Assembly (NCBI GenBank): GCA_943737045.1
Contig: CALSFV010000261.1
Location: forward strand, 605,023 to 669,022
Direction: 5' to 3'
Origin: Parapristionchus giblindavisi
Taxonomy: Eukaryota > Nematoda > Chromadorea > Rhabditida > Diplogasteridae
DNA length: 64,000 bases
This document shows, in pieces, positions 32,562-44,195 of the stretch. Numbering within the stretch: the stretch's first letter is position 1; every line of letters starts with the position of its first letter. The translations under genes and the position numbers were made by a program. A model generated the notes under the pieces. That model was not told where the DNA came from. It was given only the letters and a program-made list of their open reading frames with translations, and ran no database searches.

Positions 32562-33285
32562 TTGTAATAATAATAATATCTTTATTATGCTGGTACATAA
32601 TGAACAATACATAGGACACAAACAAGAAAAATGGTTGGATACATAATTTACTATGCCACAACGGGGCAGCATAAGTATAGTAGTGGAAATCGAAAAAGTT
32701 AAGTTAAGAAGATGAGCTACATATAATTGATCTAATTGAATTACTAAACGATTTTGGATTAGGACATATAATCGAGCTATTGGGAAGAGAGTTCCAAACG
32801 TTTACAATACGGTTTGAAAAGAAATGAGAGAAACGAGTGGATCTACAAGGGTGTTTACGAAGAGTATAGTTGTGTCTACGGGAAATTCTAGAGGGTGAAG
32901 ATAAAAGAAAGATGGGATTGTCTATACTAACTAGTCCATGCACTACTTTATAAGTGAAACTCAAGTCTATAAGGGTGCGTCTTTGCTCAAGGAGATCAAG
33001 GTTCAGGTGTGATAATCGATTCGAATAAGAGGTAGGAGTGAGACCGCATTTGGCATATATACTACGTGTAAATGATCTTTGAACTTTCTCTATGAGGTCG
33101 ATAAGATATTGTTCGCGTGGAGACCATATTTCGCAAGCATACTCTAGTATAGGCCTAACATATAAGGAGAACATGCGAGCGTACAAGATAGGATTTTTCG
33201 AGGAGAAAATACGGTAGATGTATGAACATCTAGCTTTGGCTCTAGAGACTATGGATTTGTCATCATCCATACGTTTGATATATTT
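32562..33285 (-). mobile_element. 5'-truncated CR1/Jockey-type LINE 3' end
   Basis: On minus the ORF end is followed by a 3' UTR that finishes AATAAAGATATTATTATTATT, a poly(A)-signal-like and ATT-tail structure. The 5' end is cut at about 33285, as expected from incomplete reverse transcription. Confidence 0.8.
32704..33270 (-). pseudogene. LINE reverse transcriptase C-terminal fragment, 188 aa
   Basis: The frame reads FSLYVRPILEYACEIWSP, LIDLIEKVQRSFTRSI, RRTLIDLSFTYKVVHGLV and FFSNRIVNVWNSLPNS. This is the post-RT region typical of CR1/Jockey/BEL-unrelated APE LINEs (Y..RPILEYA..VWSP, IE.VQR.FTR, RR...DL...YK, NR....WN.LP). It lacks the catalytic RT motifs and the endonuclease, so it is a dead fragment even though its frame is open. 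Confidence 0.85.
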
Positions 33286-33299
33286 TGGAAATCAAAAGC

Positions 33300-33500
33300 C
33301 ATCTTTCATCGTCGCGCGCATACGTGGGCGCCGACGTGGGGAAGCCTTGTAAAATTATGGCTTTTCGAAAAAATTGTGAAATGCCCCCTGTAAAAAATAA
33401 CGTTTAGGTGAAATTTTCTGAAAAAAAGTGAAGGCCCTCTGTAAAACTAACCATTTTTTCGTTCGGAGCTCCAGGTACCCCGCCCATGTATAGTCGTTAA
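33300..33500. repeat. dispersed repeat, copy at 36640-36880
   Basis: CATACGTGGGCGCC, GAAATGCCCCCTGTAAAA and CTCCAGGTACCCCGCCCAT recur near 36700-36880. Non-coding. Confidence 0.65.
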
Positions 33501-33915
33501 AGACGATTTGCAATAGGCTGTAAAGTTATTGTATCGATTGATTTATTCAAATATTGATTGGACGATCACAGATTAATTCTCTGCGCGCGATGCACGTGTC
33601 GACGGGAACGATGATGACTGATTACCGGCCCGATTCGAGAAGGTTCAGGTAATTTTCGATTTTCCACTTTTTAGATATCGATCACTCGTAATTGTTAATT
33701 AATGATGTAATGATAATTATTTTTAAAAAGCGTCATAGGTCGAATATGTACTTTTTATTTTGAGGCTTCATAATTGTGTAACGTACTTTCCGATCTATGT
33801 AGCGCGGTACGGTAACAATAATAATCATAAGATTGAATCAATGCATCTATCCGAGACGTATAGGGGAAGTTAAGCTTAGACGAAGAAAGAATTATCGATT
33901 TATTTTCGTCATACG
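33501..33915. other. non-coding stretch, nothing recognised
   Basis: No exon or repeat structure beyond scattered ATTGATT words. Confidence 0.35.
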
Positions 33916-33920
33916 GTACC

Positions 33921-34025
33921 AGAGAGCGTGTTCCGTTCAGGAGTGACGTCGATCGATTTCTCGCCGCAGTCTGGCCACATGGCAGTGGGACCAATGGCGC
34001 CACTCGACTCTACGAGATTCAGAAC
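33921..34025 (+). pseudogene. WD40-like exon fragment, copy 2 (frameshifted)
   Basis: Nearly identical to 28647-28752, but four bases are missing after GCAGTGGG, so the reading SIDFSPQSGHMAVG runs out of frame. Flanking intron sequence is also shared, up to 34560. Confidence 0.6.
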
Positions 34026-34126
34026 GTTAAGGATTATTGATTGATTGATTGGTTGATTACGGTAGATGAAATATCGATTGATCGATTGTATCGTTATTGT
34101 TGAGTTTGCCGATCAATCAAATATTG

Positions 34127-34375
34127 AGCGTATAAAAATTTCTTGTTTTATTTGTAGAAGAGACTTTCTTGTTTTGCATGATTCGGAAACTATGCCGATC
34201 TCTTTTATGTATCATATAGCGCGCGGCGAAGGTCAGCCGGGTTAGAGAGAGGCAGCGGAGAGACGATCGAGAGGTGGGGCGAGATGTAAAAGGCTACATC
34301 TCGCCCGCCTCTCGATTGTGACTTCCGTTCGTTAGCACCGTTTGTCATTTTCTTATACAAGTACATTTTATACGC
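34127..34375. mobile_element. MITE inserted in copy 2 of the WD40 block
   Basis: Ends GCGTATAAAA and TTTTATACGC; the interior hairpin has 20-bp arms (GAGGTGGGGCGAGATGTA side). The other block copy lacks it (GATCAATCAAATCATGTTG at 28833-28851), giving an empty-site comparison. Confidence 0.75.
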
Positions 34376-34895
34376 ACAATAATGTTGTTTCCTTGTTTTC
34401 GTTGGAGTTTACTACTACATAAATACACATCTTTACGTTATGTCCTTACATCCATCGTTATTGTTGATTCTTGATCTTTGATCTTTGAACTCTTTCGTTG
34501 TTTCTGCATCCAGTCGAACAAAACCCTTACACATACCTGATGTGTTGGTTCGTGAGATTATTATCGTTCATTTTTTCTAATTAAAATTAATATTTTATTC
34601 ATTTTCCCCTTAAAACACTTTACTTAATTCCGCTTGTTGAAGTCTGGTTTCAATAATTTTTTAAAGCATTGTGAGAAAACACTGCGGTTGTTTGTCCATA
34701 TACCATCGTCGCATAGCCAGCTATACTATGTAGTGTGAATGGAGGGTCTTGCCTTTATTTCGTTCGAGCGTTAAATACATTTTAGACCATCGGTTTGGCA
34801 TGGTTCCCGATATGGTACCGACTTCGGACTGATGGATCTCGTTGCCGATGTGTGGCCGAGTTGGAAAAGATCGAAGGTCAATTAATGATTGGATA
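34376..34895. other. non-coding; end of WD40 block duplication
   Basis: 34376-34560 matches 28850-29030, including GATTCTTGATCTTTGATCTT. Then unique sequence, no gene. Confidence 0.5.
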
Positions 34896-35225
34896 CAGTA
34901 CCGTACAAAAGTATATCCACTTTTGCTTTTTTCGTCATATTTTTTTCAAACTCAACCGATCATGTCCAACTTTTTAGGGATTATTTTGTGAGTGTTTTCA
35001 CGTATTTCACACAATAAATTAGCCCGGGTAAATTCTTATTCTTTAATTTATTTCGAATTTATCAAAAGTCGCAAAAGTGAGATTTTCGTTTTCTTCGAAT
35101 TCTTCTGATTTTTTTCACTCATTTCGCTACCAATGTGCGTTATATCTTTTTAAACTATCACATAGCCTCTTGGGAGTAAGAATCTATCGATATCCGAGCG
35201 AAAACCCATTTGTAGTGGACGTCAT

Positions 35226-35480
35226 ATGGGGCTGCCCGCAGACACCCTCTCACAGCAGGTGCGGGTGTCTGTTTCGACTATCCACAAGGTCATCAAAACT
35301 CCAATCTATGCTCAAACAATGAATAGGACTAATGTACGACTCGACAAGACGATTTTGACATCTGATTGTCCGATTACTCGCATCTGCAAGGAGAAAAAGA
35401 AGCTCCACGCAATTGACATCGAGCGAGAACAATCAGAATTTCACCAAATTGGGGTACCAAAAGCTTCTAAACTTGGTTGA
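35226..35480 (+). pseudogene. Tc1-like transposase N-terminal fragment (left arm)
   Basis: Plus frame MGLPADTLSQQVRVSVSTIH, then KVIKTP: a helix-turn-helix of the type L....(Q)QVRVS.STI.KVIK used by Tc1-family transposases to bind their ends. No catalytic residues follow in frame. Confidence 0.6.
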
Positions 35481-35888
35481 AAAGATGTTTCAGGAAATGA
35501 AATGTGTCCCTAGGACATTAATGTTGATGATTACTCATAATTCCATTCATATGGGCCAGCGGACCAACCCCATCTACAGAGAACAACTCCACAACACCAA
35601 CGATCCTTCCTTCACGGTGGCCATTTGGTACTTCAAATCTAATTTAGTGCCAACGTAACGACTACCATGGGTTATTCCCCTCGTTCCAATCATCAGAAAC
35701 TAGATTTCGTCCGTGAATACGAAATACTTCTATTGTTAGGGTGTCCAATGAATGAGCTCTTTTACCCACGCGATTCTACTTTGCGAATCGCTTCGGGGAT
35801 CAACGGTTTCTAGATATGCCGACTTCCGAATGGTCCCCACGCACGATGACGACATTGCACGATGTACTCGAACACCTAAAACATTTTT

Positions 35889-36143
35889 TCAGCCAGGTTT
35901 AGAAGGGTTAAGAACCCCAATTTGGTGAAATTCCGATTGTTCTCGCTCGATGTCAATTGCGTTGAGCTTCTTTTTCTCCTTCCAGATGCGGGTAATCGGA
36001 CAATCAGATGTCAAAATCGTCTTGTCGGGTCGTACATTAGTCCTATTCATTGTTTGAGCATAGATTGGAGTTTTGATGACCTTGTGGATAGTCGAAACAG
36101 ACACCCGGACCTGCTGTGAGAGGATGTCTGCGGGCAGCCCCAT
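35889..36143 (-). pseudogene. Tc1-like transposase N-terminal fragment (right arm)
   Basis: Mirror copy of 35226-35480 with a few substitutions. On minus it continues towards decayed catalytic text in the loop near 35880-35480 (GVGPL, HMNGIM). Confidence 0.6.
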
Positions 36144-36474
36144 GTGACGTCCACTACAAATGGGTTTTCGCTCGGATATCGATAGATTCTTACTCCCAAG
36201 AGGCTATGTGATAGTTTAAAAAGACATAACGCACATTGGTAGCGAAATGAGTGAAAAAAATCAGAAGAATTCGAAGAAAACGAAAATCTCACTTTTGTGA
36301 ATTTTGATAAATTCGAAATAAATTAAACAATAAGAGTTCACCCTGGCTAATTTGTTGCGTATAATACGTGGAAACACTCTCAAAATAATTCCTGTAAAGT
36401 TGGACATGATCGGTTGAGTTTGAAAAAAGTTATGACGAAAAAAGCAAAAGTGGATATACTTTTGCACGGTACTG

Positions 36475-37139
36475 TTTATACAATTCATGAGGAGGTGAAC
36501 GATACCCTTCCCGCTTGCCTAAGATGATTTTGAGGGAAATCACACATCATTGCAAAAATGTAGCGCAGTTAGCAAAGATCAAAGATCAAGATGTGATATG
36601 ATAGTATTGCTGATGCTGATCACAATGATACCGATCCCACGGTTCTAGGACCCCGACGAGCCGAGTTATGCCCCGTTGCGGAAATGCCGGTTGCGGAATT
36701 TGTCACCCCCCCCCGATCTTTGTGTACGTGCATTGAACCCATACATGGGCGCCAACATGGGGGTGCCCCCTGAAAATTAATGCTTTTCGAAAATTTGTGA
36801 AAAACGCCCTGTAAAATTAACCATTTTTCGTTCGGAAGCCCCCTGTAGAATCGAGCTCCAGGTACCCCGCCCATTTATGTTTATAATATCATTCTTTGTG
36901 TACCAATTGAGGCCTAATCGCATGAAATTCTTGAAAATATATATCCATGTATACATGCATTGATAGATTTTGATTTTCTTGATGCAAGCATGATAAACCT
37001 AGTGAGTTCTCGTTTCACATTTCGCTTTTCTCTTCACTTACATCTTTTTGGTAATCGCTGTGCTGTTGTATTTGCCATTTATATTGTAAATTTTGCAACA
37101 CATCTGTGATAGTACACTTTATTGATTCACTCGTTCCAG
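36475..37139. other. non-coding; includes the repeat shared with 33300-33500
   Basis: 36640-36880 carries the shared repeat with a poly-C run. 36930-37139 is intron-like sequence ahead of the kinase pseudo-exon. Confidence 0.45.
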
Positions 37140-37260
37140 GCGGCTTCGCTACCGTATACACATGTCAGGACGCCGTGTCAGGAGCCTAGTACGCGCTCAA
37201 AGTGCCAATGACAAAGCGTCCGCACGCATGATCCAGGAAGAAATGTGACTGCTGAAACAG
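37140..37260 (+). pseudogene. decayed GAK-like kinase exon (glycine loop)
   Basis: Same splice borders as 15719-15846. The frame starts [15 protein letters not shown], then TAG replaces the Trp codon. A net 7-bp loss shifts the frame in the helix-C part, so this copy cannot encode a kinase. Confidence 0.8.
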
Positions 37261-37527
37261 GTATTGATTGATTTTCGTGAATTATTGATTGATTATTGTG
37301 ATTTATTGATCAGCTTGCGTCAACCTTATTGAAGTATTTTCATTTTTAGTTGTGGAAAAAGTAAAATTTGCATTATTTAACCTTTTTATATCGCAAGTGC
37401 AGTCTGGTGTAATGATGTATGAAATAGGTTTCACGCATTTCTCAAAACCCCTAATCGTTTCCTCGATTTCATTATTACAATATTTTGCGAAAAAAAAAAC
37501 AATAAATAATATCTTCCTTTGTTCTAG

Positions 37528-37869
37528 CTGTGACACCCGCACACCATCTCTTGTATTTCAAGACTTAAAGTCTACTTGCACTTTCACTTGAAGTAGACTT
37601 GTAAGTCTACTTCAAGTGAAACGTAAGTATACTTAAAGTTTGACGTCACTACGTAAATAAACTTAAAGTGAAACGCAAGTCTACTTAAAGTGAAAATGTG
37701 ACGTCACTCACTTGAAGTTTACTTAAAATTAACTTTAAGTCAGTGACGTATTTTAAGTAGACTTTAAGTATGGAAATACCAGAGATACGGTACTTCACGT
37801 CCATCTGCAGTGAGGCACGGACGGCGAGCGGAGCGAAGGAGTTCATCCTCATGACTGAACTGTGCTCAG
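37528..37869 (+). pseudogene. kinase HPHII exon split by a MITE
   Basis: 37528-37547 (GTGACACCCGCACACCAT) and 37795-37869 (ATACGGTACTTCACGTCC...) are the two halves of the exon seen intact at 15355-15457. The 247-bp element between them interrupts the codons for His-Pro-His-Ile-Ile. The donor CAG/GTAATACGGTAG remains. Confidence 0.8.
37548..37794. mobile_element. CTTAAAGT-rich MITE, copy in kinase exon
   Basis: Ends CTCTTGTATTTC and GGAAATACCAGAG are complementary. The interior is a patchwork of AAGTCTACTTAAAGT words in both orientations and two TGACGTCA sites. A second copy is at 55808-56015. Confidence 0.85.
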
Positions 37870-37996
37870 GTAATACGGTAGTCTAGGAAGATACTATTGA
37901 TTGATTTTCAGTCGAATGGCTACGTTACAGAATGGCAAAAAATAGTTTATTACGCTTTTTTTTACTTATGGGAGGAACTAATCGATAATCGATATA

Positions 37997-38600
37997 CAGT
38001 ACCGTGCAAAAGTATATCCACTTTTGCATTTTTCACCATAACTTTTTTCAAACTCAACCAATCATGTTCCGCTTTTCAAGGATTATTTTGAGAGGGTTTC
38101 ACGTGTTTTACACAACAAACTATCCCGGATGAACCTTTACGGTTAAATTTATTTCGAATTTATCAAAAGTCACAAAAGTGAGATTTTCGTCTTCTTCGAT
38201 TTAGTCATATTTTTTCACTCATTTCGCTACCAATGTGTGTTATATCGTCTGAAAACGCTTGGGAGCTAGAATCTATCGAGATAAGAGCGAGAATTAATTC
38301 TTCGTTGATGGGATTGTCCGCAGACGCCCTCTCACAGCAGTTCCGGATGTCTGTTTCGACTAATCGCAAGGTCAACAAAACTCCAACTGATGCTCAAACA
38401 ATGAAGAAAACTTATGGACGACATCCCAATACGACCACGACATCTCATCGCCTGATTACTTGTATCTCGAAGGAGAACCCGACGCGCAATGTAAGGAACG
38501 TCAATCAGGAACTGGCGGAATTTCACCACATTGGGGTACCTAAAGCTTCTAAATTTGGCTGATATAATTTTGAAGGAATGAATTGGGTCTAGCATCCTGC
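37997..38600 (+). mobile_element. Tc1-like element, 5' end fragment
   Basis: Begins TA-CAGTACCGTGCAAAAGTATA, like the foldback at 34896, and holds one frame with LSADALSQQFRMSVSTNRKV. The rest of the element is missing. Confidence 0.7.
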
Positions 38601-38958
38601 AGTTTGCCTAATCTTTCAAGTTGAGTTTTGAAAGACTAGATCGGTAGTGGGCGCAACCAGTGGGTTTCCTGTTTCGCTATATGCTTACTACTAACAATAA
38701 GTCGATCATGTTGATTATCAATATTTATGCCATTCCCCCTAGTTTCATACCCTTTACGAACCATTCCCTAGTTAGCTTCTAATAGAGCAACAGGATTCAG
38801 AATCGTTTAGTATTTTGGAGTACGTTTTCTAGTCTTTAAATTATTGATCCGCTAATACATCATGTCATTTGTATTATCCCTAATAATGATTATGATTGTG
38901 ATTATAATTATAATTATTATGATTAATATTATTTTTATTATTAATTTATTTATTTCAG
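38601..38958. other. non-coding; solo foldback terminus at ~38748-38775
   Basis: CCCTTTACGAACCATTCCCT equals part of the terminus of the 366-982 element. No partner nearby. Confidence 0.5.
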
Positions 38959-39100
38959 GCAGCGGTCTATGTGCTCTTCTACATGTGCCCCGCACGCATC
39001 CCTTCGAGGATTCGGCAAAACTTTGCATAATCTACGCCAAGTACGCTATCCAACCGGATGTCAAACGTTACGTGCCCTTCCGACCGCTCTTTGGCGAGAT
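38959..39100 (+). pseudogene. decayed GAK-like kinase exon (HPFED)
   Basis: After TTTCAG the frame reads AAVYVLFYMC. A one-base loss relative to 53697-53796 moves the remainder to another frame: RTHPFEDSAKLCIIYAKYAI, then FRPLFGEM. GAK reads LGCILYLLC..HPFEDGAKLRI here. The copy extends further 3' than the 53.7 kb copy. Confidence 0.75.
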
Positions 39101-39460
39101 GTTGATTTTTGATTTTCGAGATTAGCCACGCTTGATCTTTGATCTTTGATCTTTGAACCATTGCTATTTGATCATTGGGTCAACAGTAATTACTGTGGTA
39201 TTTCAAAACTTCGTTGCGATTTTTTTTAAATCGAACGAAAAATCAAAGTGAAATTTGTCGACTATACTAGAAAGAAATCACACATTTTCGGTGTCCTTGC
39301 CGTTTATTTTTACATAGTGGGTCGATTCTCGAAATAATGTGGGTCGATTCAGAAAAATCGTCATTTTTAACTTCGTTTCGATTAAACAAGGCCAGAAAAG
39401 ATTATAATATTTCTATCACTAAATGTACTGTGAAAGCTATATGCGTGAATTTCCTCTCAG

Positions 39461-39560
39461 AATGTGCTCTACGACCGGATCCGCGGGAACGCCTCTCCGC
39501 TGCTGATCTCCTCGAGCGTATTGGCGTTCGCGCTGCAAAAAATAATTACGAAATAAAGAA
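39461..39560 (+). CDS. GAK-like kinase C-lobe end exon
   Basis: After CCTCTCAG the frame reads CALRPDPRERLSAADLLERI, GVRAAKNN. PxxRLSAADLL corresponds to the end of the kinase C-lobe (GAK: NPEERLSIAEVV). The frame is open, but the preceding exons on this strand are broken. No clear donor, so the end is approximate. Confidence 0.55.
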
Positions 39561-41394
39561 GAGACTATTTTATAGCACTCCAGATTTAATGACAACACTG
39601 CCTAGCAAAACTTTTTTTTAACAAAAATAATAGTAATAATAGCTGAAGTAAAGCATCTTTCTTTCTTTATTTCCATTATAACAAATGGAGTAGAGAGCAG
39701 ATATGTAATTAGTATAGGTTGATGAGGGTCCGTCGCCTTATTAGCGAATCTGCATTCGATCCTAAACAGAACTCGCTATCATTGTGCATTAAATACAATT
39801 ACCGCTACATAAACGGCACTTCCGAATAGTTATAAAAGCTTTAATGATTAAAGTTAGTTCACGATTCATGTCTGCAAGCTTGATCTTTCAATTTGCGTAA
39901 TAGGATCGAAAAATCGTCAATGAAAAAGATGGCAAAAAGATTGAGTATAATGTAGGATGTATTTCACTCGCTAATCCTCGACGGGGAATCGAACTTGGAT
40001 GCCGACCGGCCAGTTGAATTGATTGTCGAACCTTTTATCCACAAGACCATGGGTCCCTTCTTACAATCATATCAAATAGTCAAAATATAATCACACACTC
40101 CCCTAATTATATACCGATGCATAGCTCATCCCCCTTTCGGGAGGACCCAACATAAATACCGATTCAGGCTCCGCCCATTTTACTTCGCGGGCTTGGATAC
40201 CGATTTCAAACACTAACACCCCAAAATCTTTATTCATCCTGAAAAAAAGAGCTCCGCCAGTAGACTGGATGAGGGCAGAAGCGACCGGAGACCCCGCGCT
40301 TCTTCGGACGTCCGTCGAGAGGCGTCGTCCAGGAAGATGAGCGAAGATGACTCCAAGCGACGTCATCAACGATGATAACACAAATGAGCCTGTATATCAA
40401 ACATTATCACAACATAAACATAGTCAACGATGTTTTCTTTTCATTTTTCGAGGTAAAAAAGCACACAATGGTTTCACTCATGTTTGAATTTCAGAATCAA
40501 ATCATAATAAATTATCTATTCTTTCGATACGAAAAGTATATGAAGGCTATCCCCAATCTTTTTCAGCATTGGCAAAAGGAGAGTGAGTGTGGTCAGAGCG
40601 GAGAAGTTCAAATTAGCTCGAGGTTTCACTTTAACTCGCATCTTTTTACGCGCTCTCCCGTCGTTTTACGATCTCTTCATCAACTTTTGAACAAAACATA
40701 AGATAATGGTAAAGTGATCCAATGGAAGTTCGAACCTGATGAAGAAGCTAACATGGTACAGTCAACCTGATTTCGAAGTTTCGAGACGGTCGAGGCCGGA
40801 CGAAGATTGGCGCGTCGTCTCCCTTCTATAGAACTTCGGCGATCTTCTGCAGTCGTTGATCCCTTCATATAGACGATAGAATTACGATAGACCTGTAGAA
40901 TGACAAATTATCATAGATTCAACGATTTGAAAAGATTTTAATATCTTCCGATAACTCAACATATGACTGAAAGAGAAAATGGTGGTTTATACCTCTACAT
41001 CTGCCTAATGGAACGAAGGATGAGGTGTATGTACACTCCTAATGCATGCGGTCGTCGGAAAGGAATCGATCGTCTTCGATTTGTTTCCTGAAAAATAGAT
41101 TGGAATGAAAGACAAGTAATTGAAAAAATATATCGGTGATAAATGGACCTAAGGGGAGAAACGAGGAATCGCTGGGTAAAGATCAAAGAGCAGCTTTTAA
41201 AATAAGAAGAGGGGGTTTAAAAAAAGGAGTGGTGTAAAAGCAATACGACCAAAGACTGCAAATGAATGAGACAAGAATGAGAACACGTAGCAAATCATAA
41301 TTGAATAGTGATATGCAGATTGGACTTTAGGAGTGGACAATAACGACGATAATGCAAATGTGAAGACAAAGATTAGTCAAAGATCTATCCATAT
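39561..41394. other. long stretch without recognised genes
   Basis: Contains a partial family-B hairpin half (GTGGTCAGAGCGGAGAAGTT at 40590-40609) and AT-rich filler. No reading frame with domain or splice support. Confidence 0.4.
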
Positions 41395-42795
41395 TTATAT
41401 AGAGTGGGGAGAGAGGGAGAGGGAGAGGTAGAGAGGGAGAGGCAGAGAGGGGGGGGGAGGGAGAGATAGAGAGGGAGAGGTAGAAAGGGGGAGGGAGAGG
41501 TAGAGAGGGAGAGGCAGAGAGGGGGGGGAGGGAGAGATAGAGAGGGAGATGTAGAGAGGGGGAGGTAGATAGGGAGAGGTAGAGAGGGGGAGGTAGAGAG
41601 GGGGAGGGAGAGGTAGAGAGGGGGAGGGGGAGGGAGAGATGGAGATGGAGAGGGAGAGAGAGGGGGAGAGAGGGAGAGGGAGAGGTAGAGAGGATAGGTA
41701 GAGAAGGAGAGGTAGAGGTAGAGAGGGAGAGGCAGAGAGGGGGAGAGGGAGAGATAGAGAGGGAGAGGTAGAGAGGGGGAGGTAGATAGGGAGAGGTAGA
41801 GAGGGGGAGGTAGAGAGGGGGAGGTAGAGAGGGGGAGGTAGAGAGGGGGAGGGAGAGGTAGAGAGGGGGAGGGGGAGGGAGAGATGGAGATGGAGAGGGA
41901 GAGAGAGAGAGGGACAGAGGGAGAGGGAGAGGTAGAGAGGATAGGTAGAGAGGGAGAGGTAGAGGTAGAGAGGGAGAGGCAGAGAGGGGGGAGAGGGAGA
42001 GATAGAGAGGGAGAGGTAGAGAGGGGGAGGTAGATAGGGAGAGGTAGAGAGGGGGAGGTAGAGAGGGGGAGGGAGAGGTAGAGAGGGGGAGGGGGAGGGA
42101 GAGATGGAGATGGAGAGGGAGAGGGAGAGAGAGAGAGGGACAGAGGGAGAGGGAGAGGTAGAGAGGATAGGTAGAGAGGGAGAGGTAGAGGTAGAGAGGG
42201 AGAGGCAGAGAGGGGGGAGAGGGAGAGATAGAGAGGGAGAGGTAGAGAGGGGGAGGTAGATAGGGAGAGGTAGAGAGGGGGAGGGTTAGGGAGAGATGGA
42301 GATGGAGAGGGAGAGAGAGGGGGAGAGAGAGGTTGATGTAGAGAGGGAGAGTGAGAGGTAGAGAGGGGGAGAGAGAGGTAGAGAGGGGGAGAGAGAGGTA
42401 GAGAGGGGGAGGGAGAGGGAGAAATGGAGATGGAGAGGGAGAGAGAGGGGGAGAGAGAGGTTGATGTAGAGAGGGAGAGGGAGAGGTAGAGAGGGGGAGG
42501 GAGAGGTAGAGAGGGGAGGGAGAGGGAGAGATGGAGAGGGAGAGAGAGGGGGGGAGAGAGGTTGATGTAGAGAGGGAGAGGGAGAGGTAGAGAGGGGGAG
42601 GGAGAGGTAGAGAGGGGGAGGGAGAGGGAGAGATGGAGATGGAGAGGGAGAGAGAGGGGGAGAGAGAGGTTGATGTAGAGAGGGGGAGGGGGAGGGAGAG
42701 ATGGAGATGGAGAGAGAGAGAGGGGGAGGGGGAGGGAGAGATGGAGATGGAGAGGGAGAGAGAGGGGGAGAGAGGTTGATGTAGAGAGGGAGAGG
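41395..42795. repeat. G/A-rich satellite with higher-order repeats, ~1.4 kb
   Basis: Built from GAGAGGTAGAGAGGG-type words. A longer unit of roughly 230-245 bp, marked by GAGAGGATAGGTAGAGA near 41690, 41935 and 42160, repeats about three times. Further on, GGTTGATGTAGAGAGGG marks another periodicity. Long Ser/Leu/Pro frames on minus are by-products. Confidence 0.9.
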
Positions 42796-44006
42796 ATGAA
42801 CGCAATCAAGAAGATGGACCGTTTCTTTGAACTATTTCAATAAGTAGAGCATAGAAACCAAAGAAACAGTAGTTTGAGTAATGAAGAGACTGTTGGCTAT
42901 GATAAATATCGTTTTAGAATTAAAGTTGACAGAACACAGAGATAAGAATACGCAAATTGAGGAAAAGTAAATATGTTTTGGTAAATATACAACGAGTAGC
43001 GAAAGGGACAACAAAACGACGCTAGTGACAAAAAAAAGTGAAAAAAAGGAGGGAAGAGGAGATGGGAAGGGAGGAAGGGACCAGTAAATGATTATTGATT
43101 GACTGAGAGATAGACAGGGAAGGAAGACTGATCTACCTTACTGACAATGAGAGAAGAAAAGGAAGGGGGAATCGTAATAGAAGAAACTGGGGACTTTCTT
43201 GAGTCGGAAGACTGCTCTAACTCTTACTATTTACTGCAGTTCGAATATGTCGATGTCGAGAAAAGAGATTACAATTTACTCACAAAGAAGTGAATGCTGT
43301 CGACTACAGTATCCATCGATTACAGTATCCCCCGACTACATCATCCCTCTACTAATTTGTTTATCCATTCACATATTGCTCGTATTTCGGTGAGTAAGTA
43401 AATAAGTCGTGACGGTTTTCTATTAAGAATCGGTCCGCTTTCTGATTGAAGTAGTCATAAATGTGGCCAACCATCTGACCTTTTAAGCTGAAGGATTACG
43501 GTAATTTTCGGAATTTACCGTTATACTTCAGCATCTAATTTCTTATTTGCATACTATGTGCATGAGTGTTCCAACCTGTGGTTAGAAAAGGTTTGACTAA
43601 TTACTTATAGTATAATAGATCGAGATGGAATAGGTAAGTCCATTTTGCGTAATGGTACCTCACATTAACCCTGATTAGAATAGAAATGATAGGAAACGGA
43701 TGATCTTTGGCCTTTCGGATATAATTCTGTGATATTTGATCTCTTATTTATTGGCCAGAAGTTCATGATCTTTGATCTTTTGTCTCTGTATGTATCACTC
43801 GCATATTGTCCAAGATTGAAAAAAAGTATTTGCTTCTGGTCAATGTAACTTTTGATTTTTTTTGTATTTTGAATGTCTCTGTTCTGTTCTGTTCTGTTGA
43901 ATAGCTCGCGCAACCCGAAACAACCAGGTGAAAGATCTACCCATCACTCTTGTTGTTGAATAAATTAATAAATAAATTAATTAATTAATCAATCAATAAA
44001 CCTCAC
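42796..44006. other. non-coding stretch, nothing recognised
   Basis: Includes a small TTCTG array near 43878-43900. No exon supported. Confidence 0.4.
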
Positions 44007-44056
44007 CAGGCACGGGATTGGTCGCCAGGAATTCGGCAAACGGATCGAAGGGCAGA
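44007..44056 (-). CDS. possible adaptor-binding linker exon with DPF motif
   Basis: A 50-nt piece on minus before donor GTGAGG. One frame reads LPFDPFAEFLATNPVP, with a DPF motif known to bind AP-2 ear domains and frequent in GAK/auxilin linkers. This frame does not follow in phase from 44196-44285, so an exon between them may be lost. Confidence 0.4.
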
Positions 44057-44195
44057 CTTCGTTGAGAGAATGATGGGCCGATGAGTTCCAATTAAAAATA
44101 ATAATATTATTATCTAACAAGGGAATGGTCTGAGGACATATATCCCGATCTTCACGAAACTTTGAGGGTAACTTTGAGGGTACCGTATACCGTAC

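Larger units (their letters stand above)
34896..36474. mobile_element. Tc1-like foldback: inverted duplication of the 5' half
   Basis: Termini CAGTACCGTACAAAAGTATA and its complement. Arms of about 590 bp (34896-35502, 35876-36474) each contain the N-terminal transposase region and its upstream flank. The loop keeps a decayed catalytic part on minus. Both outer ends are therefore 5' ends. A single-copy relative is at 37997-38600. Confidence 0.82.

Noticed and set aside
40103..40381. 92-residue frame on minus
   Set aside because: No recognisable domain, splice context or homologous copy in the window; not supported as a gene.
41327..42809. Two overlapping Ser/Leu/Pro-rich frames of over 470 codons
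   Set aside because: Both are readings of the G/A-rich satellite, and openness in several frames is expected from its composition.
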